Positions 1-7,445 of a stretch of 64,000 bases of DNA are shown in pieces. Made by a program: the position numbers and the translations under genes. Positions within the stretch are counted from its first letter, which is position 1, and each line of letters starts with the position of its first letter. The stretch covers positions 372,001-436,000 of the forward strand of contig NZ_SUMB01000004.1 of assembly GCF_005048155.1 (NCBI RefSeq), in the 5' to 3' direction. The stretch is from Streptomyces piniterrae (GTDB taxonomy: Bacteria; Actinomycetota; Actinomycetes; Streptomycetales; Streptomycetaceae). Below the pieces are notes generated by a model. The model had not been told where the DNA came from and made no database searches. It saw only the letters and a program-made list of their open reading frames with translations.

Positions 1-1452
1 ACCGCGCTGGGCGCGGCCTTCCTCTCCGCCCGCAGCGCGGCACGCACCCGACCGACCGAGGCACTCGCCGAAGCCTCCCTGCAACGCAAGTGGTTCAGCG
101 TCCCCCGGCTGCTCTTCGCACTGCTCTTCCTCGGCGGCGGCGCCGCGCTCGCCCTGGTCACCGCGAGCCTGGACGGCCCCATGGCGGGCAGCACCGCGAC
201 CCCGGCCGCGATGCTGTGGACGGTCGGCTTCGGCCTGCTCGGCCCGGGTCTCGCCAAGGCCATCACCGCCGTACTCCACTGGCCGCTGCGCGCGGTGACC
301 GGGCTCTCCGGACGCCTCGCCACCCTCAACGCCAAGGCACGCAGCAGCCGTATGGCCGGAGCGGTGATGCCCGTCATGCTCGCCACCGGTCTGGCCACCG
401 CACTGATCTATCTGCAGACCACCCAGTCCAGCGGCTCCCAGCAGGCATTCGACGAGAACATGCGAGCCGACCTGGTGGTCACCTCCGCCGCCGGCGGACT
501 GCCACCGTCCATGGTGGACACCATCAGGAAGCAGCCCGGGGTGGCGGCCGCCTCCGCCCAGGTCTCCAGCCTCGGATATCTGGAACCCAAGACCCCACCC
601 ACACAGTCCGAGATCGACGAGGGCGACTTCGAGCCCACGGAGATGCCACTGCAGGGCGTCACCTCCGAGGGCGTGACCGGCACCACGGCCTTCCGCGCCA
701 AGACCGGCAGCCTCGACGCGCTGCACGGCAACACCGTCGCGCTGCCCACTTCGGCCACCGCCGGACACAAGATCGGCGACCAGGTCCCGATGCGACTGGG
801 CGACGGAACCGAGGTCCGACTCAAACTGGTCGCCACCGTCGACGCCCGCCGCGGCTACGAAACCGCGCTACTGCCCGCCGCACTCCTCGCCCCGCACACC
901 GACTCCGGTCTGATCCCCCAGATCACGGTGACCGCCGCACCAGGAACGGACCACGCCCGCCTGACGGAGACCCTGTCGGCGCTGGCCAAGAACCAACCCG
1001 GCCTGAACGTGCTCCCCCGGAGCACCGTCAGCGCGGTGCACCAGAACGAGGACGACACCCAGGCCTGGATGGCGTACATGGTCCTCGGAGTCGTCATCGC
1101 CTACTCGACCATCGCCCTCGTCAACACCCAGGTCCTCGCGACCACCGAGCGGCGGCGGGAGTTCATGCTGCAACGGCTCATCGGGGCCACCCGCAGGCAG
1201 GTGCTGCGGATGATGACGGTGGAGGCGATCCTGGTCTCGGTGGCCGGCATCGTGCTCGGCGTACTGGTCGCGGTGCTGACGTTGGTGCCGCTGAGCCTGA
1301 GCGTGCTGGGCAAGCCGACTCCGGAGGGCCCGCCGTGGATCTTCGCCACGGTGGTGGCCGCCGCCTTCGCACTGACCCTGTTCACCACACTCCTCTCGGC
1401 CACTCTGGTGCTGCGCCACCGGCCCGGCGGGGTGGTGGGAATCCGCGAGTGA
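1..1452 (+). CDS. FtsX-family ABC transporter permease, C-terminal part
   Basis: This is the 3' part of an ABC transporter permease of the MacB/FtsX type. The frame is open from the first base, so the start lies outside the window. The reading begins with a cytoplasmic stretch carrying the RPTEAL motif that typically follows an FtsX domain. A hydrophobic segment follows, then a second set of helices beginning near KARSSRMAGAVMPVMLATG, and then an extracytoplasmic domain of about 220 residues. The final FtsX domain has three helices (VLGVVIAYSTIALVNT, VEAILVSVAGIVLGVL and the C-terminal one). The soluble domain between helices is typical of permeases that move lipids, lipoproteins or peptides rather than small solutes. 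The partner ATPase would lie upstream. The substrate cannot be told from sequence. Confidence 0.9.
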   Translation, partial: TALGAAFLSARSAARTRPTEALAEASLQRKWFSVPRLLFALLFLGGGAALALVTASLDGPMAGSTATPAAMLWTVGFGLLGPGLAKAITAVLHWPLRAVTGLSGRLATLNAKARSSRMAGAVMPVMLATGLATALIYLQTTQSSGSQQAFDENMRADLVVTSAAGGLPPSMVDTIRKQPGVAAASAQVSSLGYLEPKTPPTQSEIDEGDFEPTEMPLQGVTSEGVTGTTAFRAKTGSLDALHGNTVALPTSATAGHKIGDQVPMRLGDGTEVRLKLVATVDARRGYETALLPAALLAPHTDSGLIPQITVTAAPGTDHARLTETLSALAKNQPGLNVLPRSTVSAVHQNEDDTQAWMAYMVLGVVIAYSTIALVNTQVLATTERRREFMLQRLIGATRRQVLRMMTVEAILVSVAGIVLGVLVAVLTLVPLSLSVLGKPTPEGPPWIFATVVAAAFALTLFTTLLSATLVLRHRPGGVVGIRE

Positions 1453-1459
1453 CCACGCA

Positions 1460-1502
1460 CGACGCGTCCCCGGCCATGGCTTCCATGGCCGGGGACGCGT
1501 CG
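1460..1502. terminator. Strong hairpin between convergent genes
   Basis: A 20-bp perfect inverted repeat (arms 1460-1479 and 1483-1502, loop CTT) sits between the permease stop and the convergent ArsR-type gene. It has no clear T tract, but its position suits a bidirectional terminator. Confidence 0.75.
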
Positions 1503-1551
1503 TACACATGACACCTGTCCGTCACTACGGACCGTCACTCGCAGCAGGTCG

Positions 1552-2616
1552 TCACGAGGCGTGCAGAACCACCTGCCGGGGGATGCGGACGTCCATGGTG
1601 TGCCGCCGCGCCTCGCCCATCGCACCCGCTGCCCGGTCCGATCCAGGAACCCGGTCCATTCCGGGCGCGCGGTCCATCCCGGGCACCCGATCCGCCCCGG
1701 TGTGCGCGGGCAGACCATCAAGGAGAGCCAGTCCCAGCGGAGTCACCGCATGCAGCACGGTGTTGCGGATCCGCCGAGTGGTGATCAGACCGGTCTCGCG
1801 GAGCACCTTCGTGTGCTGGCTGGCGCTGGCCGCCGAGATGCCGAGCCGCTCCGCCAACTCGCTGGTCGTGCAGGTGGCGCGCAGCACCCGCAGCGCGGCG
1901 GCCCTGGTCTGGCCGACCAGCGCCCCGAGCGACTGGGCGGTGTCGTCGGGTACGTCCCACAGGCTCGCGGCCCGCTGGACGTCCGGCGGGGCCCCGAAGG
2001 CCAGCACCAGCTCGCCGCTCTCGCTCTGCGTCCCGATGATCTGGGCCGGCCGGTGGTTGAGGAACACCGAGGGAATGAGCACCAGCCCACGCCCGTCGAG
2101 GAAGACGTCCTCGTCGGGACCGCCGGGAATCTCGAGGACCTGCGAACGCCAGGTGATCCTGGGATGCAGGGTGGCCAACAGAAGTTCCACACCACCACAC
2201 ATCACCACCCGGCCGCGTGCCTCGCACTCGGCCTCCAGATAGGCCACCATGCGGTCCCAGTACGGGGCGATCCCCTCCCGCCAGACCTCCGACAGGCCCG
2301 CTGCTTCCTGGTAGGCGGATAACTGCGACACCCATGACACCTGGTGTGTAGCGCCGGCGTCACCGGAATCGCCGCTCTCATTGCGCTCGATCAGCCGCAG
2401 CAGCACCTCGGGATCAGCGACCACGCCGATGCCTCCGGACCGCGCCGGCGGCCGGGCGGAAAGCCGCTTGGCGACCTGCCGGTACCACCGCACGTACGGC
2501 GGTCCCACGCACCGTCCGAGCAGCCCGTAGGCGAAGGCCGTTTCGATGAGCGGCCCCGAGGTCGTCTTCAGCCGAGTTCTGGCCACATCGGCAGCCGTGA
2601 AGTGAATTCTCTGCAT
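1552..2616 (-). CDS. ArsR-type winged-helix transcriptional regulator with DUF5937-like N-terminus
   Basis: This 354-residue protein has a long N-terminal domain beginning MQRIHFTAADVARTR, as in actinobacterial DUF5937 regulators. A winged-helix domain follows at about residues 230-310 (TTSELAERLGISAASASQHTKVLRETGLI), of the ArsR/HTH_20 type. The tail after it carries a repeated DRVPGMDRAPGMDR pattern and is probably disordered. The ATG is preceded by a weak G-rich site. It ends head-on against the FtsX permease and could regulate it, but that is only inferred from position. Five 20-bp repeats lie 120-215 bp upstream of its start and may be its own operator. Ligand unknown. Confidence 0.85.
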   Translation of the reverse strand: MQRIHFTAADVARTRLKTTSGPLIETAFAYGLLGRCVGPPYVRWYRQVAKRLSARPPARSGGIGVVADPEVLLRLIERNESGDSGDAGATHQVSWVSQLSAYQEAAGLSEVWREGIAPYWDRMVAYLEAECEARGRVVMCGGVELLLATLHPRITWRSQVLEIPGGPDEDVFLDGRGLVLIPSVFLNHRPAQIIGTQSESGELVLAFGAPPDVQRAASLWDVPDDTAQSLGALVGQTRAAALRVLRATCTTSELAERLGISAASASQHTKVLRETGLITTRRIRNTVLHAVTPLGLALLDGLPAHTGADRVPGMDRAPGMDRVPGSDRAAGAMGEARRHTMDVRIPRQVVLHAS

Positions 2617-2738
2617 AAGTAACTGCCCCCGTTGGTCAGTTGTTCCGCAGGTGAGGGGAATCTCTGAAAGGGCCGGGGCTCTGCTGCTCTCCCCAGCCGG
2701 CTGCCGCGTTCATGAAGGACCGGATCAGCCATCGAAAG

Positions 2739-2830
2739 ACTGCACGGCGCGAAAAGGACTGCACAGCTCGAAAAAGAGGCTGCACGGCGCGAAAAGGAAC
2801 TGCACGGCTCGTAGAACGACTGCACGGCGA
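2739..2830. repeat. Five tandem ~20-bp repeats
   Basis: The word TGCACGGC (TGCACAGC once) recurs at 2741, 2760, 2781, 2801 and 2821, that is every 19-21 bp. In the first copies it is followed by CGAAAAGGA-like sequence. The spacing is two turns of the helix, which suits repeated binding of one protein. The repeats occupy the 334-bp gap (2617-2950) between the ABC ATPase stop and the ArsR-type start. I see no gene in that gap. Confidence 0.8.
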
Positions 2831-2950
2831 CCGGCCATGGGGGGCGTCCAAACCCGCTTGGTTCCACCCCAGGCCGGCGCAGCGGCAAATTCGGAGAGTA
2901 GGACTCTCCGGCCCCGGCCCCGGTCTCCCGCCCCGCCCGTCCTGATGTGT

Positions 2951-3889
2951 TCAGGCGGACTGGCCGGTCAGCGTGACGAAGACGTCGTCGAGGGTCGGCC
3001 GGCGCAGTGCGAAATCGACGACCTCGACACCCTCCTGCCGTAATGCGGAGGCGGCGTTCGCGATACCGGTCATGCCATCGCCGAGCGCAAGGGAAATGAT
3101 GCGCCTGTCCGGGTCGGCGGACGGTTCGTCAGCGGATATCCGGCGCAGCGCGGTGACAGCGGTGGCCACGTCGTCCGGGCGTGCCACCACGATCTCCAGC
3201 CGCTCGTCACCGACCTTCCGCTTGAGCTCGTCCGGGGTTCCTTCGGCAATGACCCGGCCCGAGTCGACTACGGCGATCCGGTCGGCGAGGGCGTCGGCCT
3301 CGTCCAGGTACTGCGTCGTCAGGAGTACGGTCACGCCGTCGGTCACCAGTTCACGGACCGCGTTCCACAGCGCCATCCGGCTCACCGGGTCGAGGCCGGT
3401 GGTGGGTTCGTCGAGGAACAGCACCGACGGCGTCGTGACCAGGCAGACGGCCAGGTCAAGCCGTCGCCGCATGCCGCCCGAGTAGGTGTGCGCGGGCCGG
3501 TCCGCCGCATCGGTCAGATCGAACCGGTCCAGCAGCCGCGTCGCCCGCTCCCGTGCGGAGCGCCTGCCCAGATGCAGCAGCCTGCCGATGAGAACGAGGT
3601 TCTCCCGGCCCGTCAGAAGTTCGTCCACGGCCGCGTACTGACCGGCCAGGCCGATCCGCCGGCGCACCTCGTGCGGCTGGCGCACCACGTCGAATCCGGC
3701 CACTTCGGCCCGCCCGCCGTCCGGCTCCGCGAGGGTCGCCAGCATGCGCACGGTGGTCGTCTTGCCCGCCCCGTTGGGACCGAGCAGGCCGAACACCGTG
3801 CCACTGGGAACCGCGAGGTCGACTCCGCTGAGCGCTTCGTGCTGCTGGTAACGCTTGCGCAGCCCCTCCGCCTGAATCGCCATGCTCAC
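2951..3889 (-). CDS. DrrA-type ABC transporter ATP-binding protein
   Basis: This 312-residue ATPase is of the daunorubicin-resistance (DrrA) type. It has Walker A GPNGAGKTTT near residue 40, signature YSGGMRRRLDLA near 140, Walker B SVLFLDEPTTGLDP, and the long C-terminal region typical of DrrA ending DDVFVTLTG. Such ATPases pair with an ABC-2 permease to export antibiotics or lipids. No permease gene adjoins it on either side, which is unusual. The MbtH gene lies 37 bp upstream on the same strand, so the two are probably co-transcribed. This suggests a link to export of a nonribosomal peptide. ATG start at 3889. Confidence 0.92.
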   Translation of the reverse strand: MSMAIQAEGLRKRYQQHEALSGVDLAVPSGTVFGLLGPNGAGKTTTVRMLATLAEPDGGRAEVAGFDVVRQPHEVRRRIGLAGQYAAVDELLTGRENLVLIGRLLHLGRRSARERATRLLDRFDLTDAADRPAHTYSGGMRRRLDLAVCLVTTPSVLFLDEPTTGLDPVSRMALWNAVRELVTDGVTVLLTTQYLDEADALADRIAVVDSGRVIAEGTPDELKRKVGDERLEIVVARPDDVATAVTALRRISADEPSADPDRRIISLALGDGMTGIANAASALRQEGVEVVDFALRRPTLDDVFVTLTGQSA

Positions 3890-3926
3890 TGTTGTTCCTC
3901 CGGCATTCGGGCGAACCGACGGGTTC

Positions 3927-4145
3927 TCAAGAGGCCTGTGCCTCGGTGGCTTCGCGCAGGCTGCGCGGGCGCATGTCCGTCCAGTGCTCCTCGATGAAGG
4001 CCAACGCGGTGTCGCGCGAGCCCTCTTCGAGTGCCACCTGCCAGCCCTGCGGCTGCTGGGCGAACGCGGGCCAAAGAGAGTGCTGGCCTTCGTCGTTCAC
4101 CAGCACGAGGAAGGTTCCGTCCTGGTCATCAAAAGGATTCGACAC
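3927..4145 (-). CDS. MbtH family protein
   Basis: MbtH proteins bind adenylation domains of nonribosomal peptide synthetases and make many of them soluble or active. The 72-residue product has the family signature: [18 protein letters not shown], then HSLWP, GW, and [12 protein letters not shown] near the end. I chose the GTG at 4145 because GGAG lies 8 nt upstream and the product then has the usual length. A longer frame to 4223 adds residues not found in the family. No NRPS adjoins it. The nearest is at 49.8-64 kb in this window, so it would act in trans. It is followed by a DrrA-type ATPase. Confidence 0.95.
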   Translation of the reverse strand: MSNPFDDQDGTFLVLVNDEGQHSLWPAFAQQPQGWQVALEEGSRDTALAFIEEHWTDMRPRSLREATEAQAS

Positions 4146-4270
4146 GTCGCGCACTCCGGTATCCGAGTCGTATGAGGTTCGGGCCCCTGGTCCGAACCCC
4201 ATACTTTCGGCGCCCGCTGACACGACGCTGACTCCACGGAACGGCCTGCCGATTACAGGTTTGACGCAAG

Positions 4271-4334
4271 ATCACGAGACCACGGCATCACGAGACCACG
4301 GCATCACGAGACCTCCGGATCACGGGATCACGGG
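4271..4334. repeat. Short tandem repeats upstream of mbtH
   Basis: A 16-bp unit ATCACGAGACCACGGC occurs twice exactly and once in part (4271-4313). It is followed by two copies of ATCACGGG (4319-4334). The array lies between the small membrane protein and the MbtH gene, 125-190 bp upstream of the MbtH start. Confidence 0.8.
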
Positions 4335-4335
4335 A

Positions 4336-4569
4336 TCAGTCGACGCTGCGCAGCAGGCTCTCGACGGACTTGACCCGGTCGTGCAGGTCGGCCAACTGAC
4401 CTTGCAGAGCGACCTGGTTGGCGACCGCCTCATCGGCGAGCCTGCGGTACTCGGCCATGGCGACGGCGTCGGCGCGGTGACGCTGCAGCCTGAAGTACGC
4501 AGCCACACTCGCCGTGATGCCGCCAACAACGATCAGGACGATGGCAATGGCGATGACAGCGCCAGTCAT
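4336..4569 (-). CDS. Small membrane-anchored coiled-coil protein
   Basis: This 77-residue protein has one N-terminal transmembrane segment (VIAIAIVLIVVGGITASVAAYF). A charged helical region follows (residues 28-77), likely a coiled coil facing the cytoplasm. I do not know a function. Its gene lies 27 bp downstream of the winged-helix regulator on the same strand, so the two probably form an operon. Proteins of this kind commonly sit beside such regulators in Streptomyces and may tether or sense at the membrane, but that is a guess. Confidence 0.8.
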   Translation of the reverse strand: MTGAVIAIAIVLIVVGGITASVAAYFRLQRHRADAVAMAEYRRLADEAVANQVALQGQLADLHDRVKSVESLLRSVD

Positions 4570-4596
4570 GTGCGCTTCCCCTTTAGGTTCATTGGG

Positions 4597-4938
4597 TTAC
4601 TTCTTACCCGTGGAATCGGCGGCTGTACCCATGGCCTCGGTCGCGATGCGGTCCTGGTCTGCGGCCGCAAGGATCGTATCCAAGTTGAGGCGCAGGTCGA
4701 ATGGCGCCAGTTCGAAGTACTTCAGCGCCTTGCCTTCCTGGGAGAGCTCCAGGTGCCCGACGACGAGGCCGGCCTTCTCCAGACGTTCCAGGTGCATATA
4801 GAGCAGCGGCCGGGACATCTCCAGACGGCGGGCCAACTCGCTGACATACAACCGGCCTTCGGCGAGCTCGGCGATGACCCGCAGGCGCTGAGCGTGACCC
4901 ACGGCAGCCAGGAAGGCCAGAAGCTCCTCGCTGGTAAT
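4597..4938 (-). CDS. ArsR-like winged-helix regulator, probable ATT start
   Basis: This small DNA-binding protein has a winged-helix core (HAQRLRVIAELAEGRLYVSELARRLEMSRPLLYMHLERLEKAGLV) and a short C-terminal tail. The first conventional start is the GTG at 4902, which has no ribosome site. An in-frame ATT at 4938 lies 6 nt after a perfect GGAGG (4945-4949) and adds ITSEELLAFLAAV, the helix that normally precedes the core. A stop codon lies two codons further up. I therefore place the start at the ATT, giving 113 residues. The gene is divergent from the collagenase gene and upstream of the small membrane protein. Confidence 0.85.
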   Translation of the reverse strand: MTSEELLAFLAAVGHAQRLRVIAELAEGRLYVSELARRLEMSRPLLYMHLERLEKAGLVVGHLELSQEGKALKYFELAPFDLRLNLDTILAAADQDRIATEAMGTAADSTGKK

Positions 4939-5107
4939 GGCTCACCTCCGGCGTCCGTCCTGGGTACCTGTCAGTCAAAGCTTTCTCATGCAATATACGC
5001 CTGGCAAGCTGCGGGATCCAGGGGAACCCCAAGGTCCCACCAGGATCCCGCCCCTGACGGGACACCAGTTCCATTTCTGGCTTGCAAGCCTCTTCCACTG
5101 CCATGTG

Positions 5108-5133
5108 AAGTGTGAAATTGTACGGTCACACTT
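5108..5133. promoter_or_regulatory. Inverted repeat, possible operator
   Basis: Arms AAGTGTGA (5108-5115) and TCACACTT (5126-5133) are a perfect 8-bp inverted repeat with centres 18 bp apart. They lie in the 304-bp divergent region (4939-5242) between the winged-helix regulator and the collagenase. This fits a dimeric regulator site controlling one or both genes. Confidence 0.5.
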
Positions 5134-5242
5134 TTCGGGGGCATGACAGCTCCGAGAGTGCGCAACTTCCGTGCCATCACGGTCCGCATCCCCCACCGCC
5201 GTGCCCCTCGCGCGGCTGCCGACCGGCCTGGAGGCCATCGCT

Positions 5243-7216
5243 ATGCGTAGACCCCCCACCTTCAAGAAAATCGCCCAACTGCTGATACCGACCGTGGCCG
5301 CCGCCGGCCTGGGGCTCACCATGCTCGCCCCCACCGGCGGGGCGGCACCGGCCGGTGCCAAGGCACCCAAGCCTGCGCCGAGGTCGGCACCCGCCCCTCA
5401 GCCCGCAGCCGCCACCGTGCTCGCCGCCGATCTCGCGCCCGGACACGCCGCCACCCCCTCGCGGTCGGCCACGAACGCCGGGAACACCGCGCAACGCCCT
5501 CCCCTCCCCGCGGCCCAGAACGCCGCACAGCGCAAGAAGGCCCGCTCCGCGACGAAGGCCGCGGCGGACTGCAACGTCAGCGACTTCACCTCGAAGACCG
5601 GTGCCGAGCTGGTCGAACAGATCAAGAAGTCGGAGACCACCTGTATCAACACGCTGTTCAACGTGGCCGGTGAGGACTCCAGGGCCCTCTTCCGCGAGGA
5701 ACAGATGGTCACGGTGGCGAACGCGTTCAAGGATGTCGCGACCGACTACCCAGGGGACAACAGCACTTCCACCGCGCAGCTGGTGCTGTACCTGCGGGCC
5801 GGCTATTACATCCAGTACAACCAGCCGGAGAACGTCGGCGAATACGGCCCGGAGTTGAAGAGCGCCATTCAGGGTGCCCTGGACGGCTTCTTCGGCTCGT
5901 CCCATGCCTTCGACGTCACCGAGGCCAACGGAGAAACCCTGGCCGAGACGGTCACCCTGATCGACAGCTCCGAAGAGAACGCCCGCTATCTCGACGTGGT
6001 CAAGCGTCTGCAGAAGGACTACAACTCGTCCTACGACGAGTTCTACGGGATGCTCGCGGCGGTCAACAACACCTACACCGTGCTGTTCCGCGGCCACCAG
6101 CTGCCGGAGTTCGTGGAAGCCGTGAAGGCCGACCCGAGCGTCCTGACCGGGATGCGCGACTTCGCCGTCGCCCATGACGATCTGCTCGGCACCGACAAGT
6201 CCTACCTGGCCAGCAACGCCGGACGCGAACTCGCCCGCTTCCTGCAGCACGCCGACCTCAAGGACACCGTCAAGCCGTTGGTCAAGGAACTGCTCGGCCG
6301 CAGCGAGATCACCGGGCGCACCGCCCCGCTCTGGGTCGGCCTCGCCGAGATGACGGATGAGTTCGACAAGGAGAACTGCGCCGATTACGACACCTGTGAC
6401 CTGCAGAACCGTGTGCGCGACGCGGTACTGACGATCAAGCACGAATGCGGTCCGAGCGCGAAGATCCTCGCGCAGGAGCTGACCGAGTCCGAACTTTCGG
6501 CCGCCTGCGACAGCGTCCTCAAGCAGGACCCGTTCTTCCACAACATCGTCAAGGACGACGGCCCGGTCAAGGACGACAAGAACAGCAACATCGAGATCGT
6601 CGCCTTCAACTCCAGCACCGACTACAAGACCTACGCCGGTGTCGTCTTCGGCATCGACACCAACAACGGCGGCATGTACCTGGAGGGCGACCCGGCCGCC
6701 GAGGGCAACCAGCCGCGCTTCATCGCCTACGAGCAGCCGGCCGAGGACGGTTCCTTCCAGATCTGGAACCTCAACCACGAGTACACCCACTACCTCGACG
6801 GCCGCTTCGACATGTACGGCGACTTCGCAGCCGGGCAGAAGGTCCCGACCGTGATGTGGGTCGAGGGATTCGCCGAGTACATCTCCTACTCGTACCGCGA
6901 CGTCACCTACGACCGGGCGATCGAGGAGGCGGGCAAGGGCACTTACAAGCTCAGCCAGCTCTTCGAGACCACCTACGACAACGCCGACACCACCCGTATC
7001 TACCAGTGGGGCTATCTGGGTACCCGTTACATGCTCCAGTCGCACCCCGACGACGTGACCACCCTGCTCGGCCACTTCCGCGCAGGCGAGTACGACGCGG
7101 CCTACAAACTGCTCCGCGACACCATCGGCACCAAGTACGACGCCGACTTCACCGACTGGCTGGGCAAGTGCGCCGGCGGCGACTGCGGCAAGCTGCCGGC
7201 CCGGAGCGGCCGCTGA
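5243..7216 (+). CDS. Secreted M9-family collagenase-like metallopeptidase
   Basis: The 657-residue protein is an exported zinc protease of the microbial collagenase family. The ATG at 5243 follows GGAGG by 8 nt. Its N-terminus (MRRPPTFKKIAQLLIPTVAAAG) is a signal peptide followed by an Ala/Pro-rich stretch to about residue 110. An activator-like helical domain comes next. The catalytic domain carries the zinc motif HEYTH near residue 511 and the downstream glutamate in MWVEGFAEYISY near 539. It ends soon after the peptidase domain, with no PKD or collagen-binding modules. It therefore probably degrades soluble or denatured substrate better than fibrils. A strong terminator follows. Confidence 0.93.
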   Translation: MRRPPTFKKIAQLLIPTVAAAGLGLTMLAPTGGAAPAGAKAPKPAPRSAPAPQPAAATVLAADLAPGHAATPSRSATNAGNTAQRPPLPAAQNAAQRKKARSATKAAADCNVSDFTSKTGAELVEQIKKSETTCINTLFNVAGEDSRALFREEQMVTVANAFKDVATDYPGDNSTSTAQLVLYLRAGYYIQYNQPENVGEYGPELKSAIQGALDGFFGSSHAFDVTEANGETLAETVTLIDSSEENARYLDVVKRLQKDYNSSYDEFYGMLAAVNNTYTVLFRGHQLPEFVEAVKADPSVLTGMRDFAVAHDDLLGTDKSYLASNAGRELARFLQHADLKDTVKPLVKELLGRSEITGRTAPLWVGLAEMTDEFDKENCADYDTCDLQNRVRDAVLTIKHECGPSAKILAQELTESELSAACDSVLKQDPFFHNIVKDDGPVKDDKNSNIEIVAFNSSTDYKTYAGVVFGIDTNNGGMYLEGDPAAEGNQPRFIAYEQPAEDGSFQIWNLNHEYTHYLDGRFDMYGDFAAGQKVPTVMWVEGFAEYISYSYRDVTYDRAIEEAGKGTYKLSQLFETTYDNADTTRIYQWGYLGTRYMLQSHPDDVTTLLGHFRAGEYDAAYKLLRDTIGTKYDADFTDWLGKCAGGDCGKLPARSGR

Positions 7217-7251
7217 CCGGGGCCTCGGCCACCGGCAAGAACTGAGCCAGG

Positions 7252-7300
7252 AAAGCCTGGTGTCCCGCGCCTCGTTCGTGCGCGGGACACCAGGCTTTTC
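7252..7300 (+). terminator. Intrinsic terminator after the collagenase gene
   Basis: A 19-bp perfect stem (7252-7270 with 7280-7298) with a 9-nt loop is followed by a short T run. It lies 35 bp after the collagenase stop. Confidence 0.9.
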
Positions 7301-7445
7301 CGCTGTCCCCACTTGGTTCACCTCAGGCAGCCACGACCCCTTGTGCTCGTTTCTGTTCTACACAACACTCTCAATGCACAGAAACGCGCACTACTGAACA
7401 TGTTCGTGCCTTGAGCGACGACCGATCGAGTCGAGGAGAGAAGAC

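Noticed and set aside
2739..2830. CRISPR-like array
   Set aside because: Units of 20 bp follow each other without spacers and no cas genes are present.
5177..7321. Long open frame (over 700 codons) on the strand opposite the collagenase gene
   Set aside because: Composition is a shadow of high-GC codon use on the true strand. No family motifs, while the plus strand has a signal peptide, zinc motif, ribosome site and terminator.
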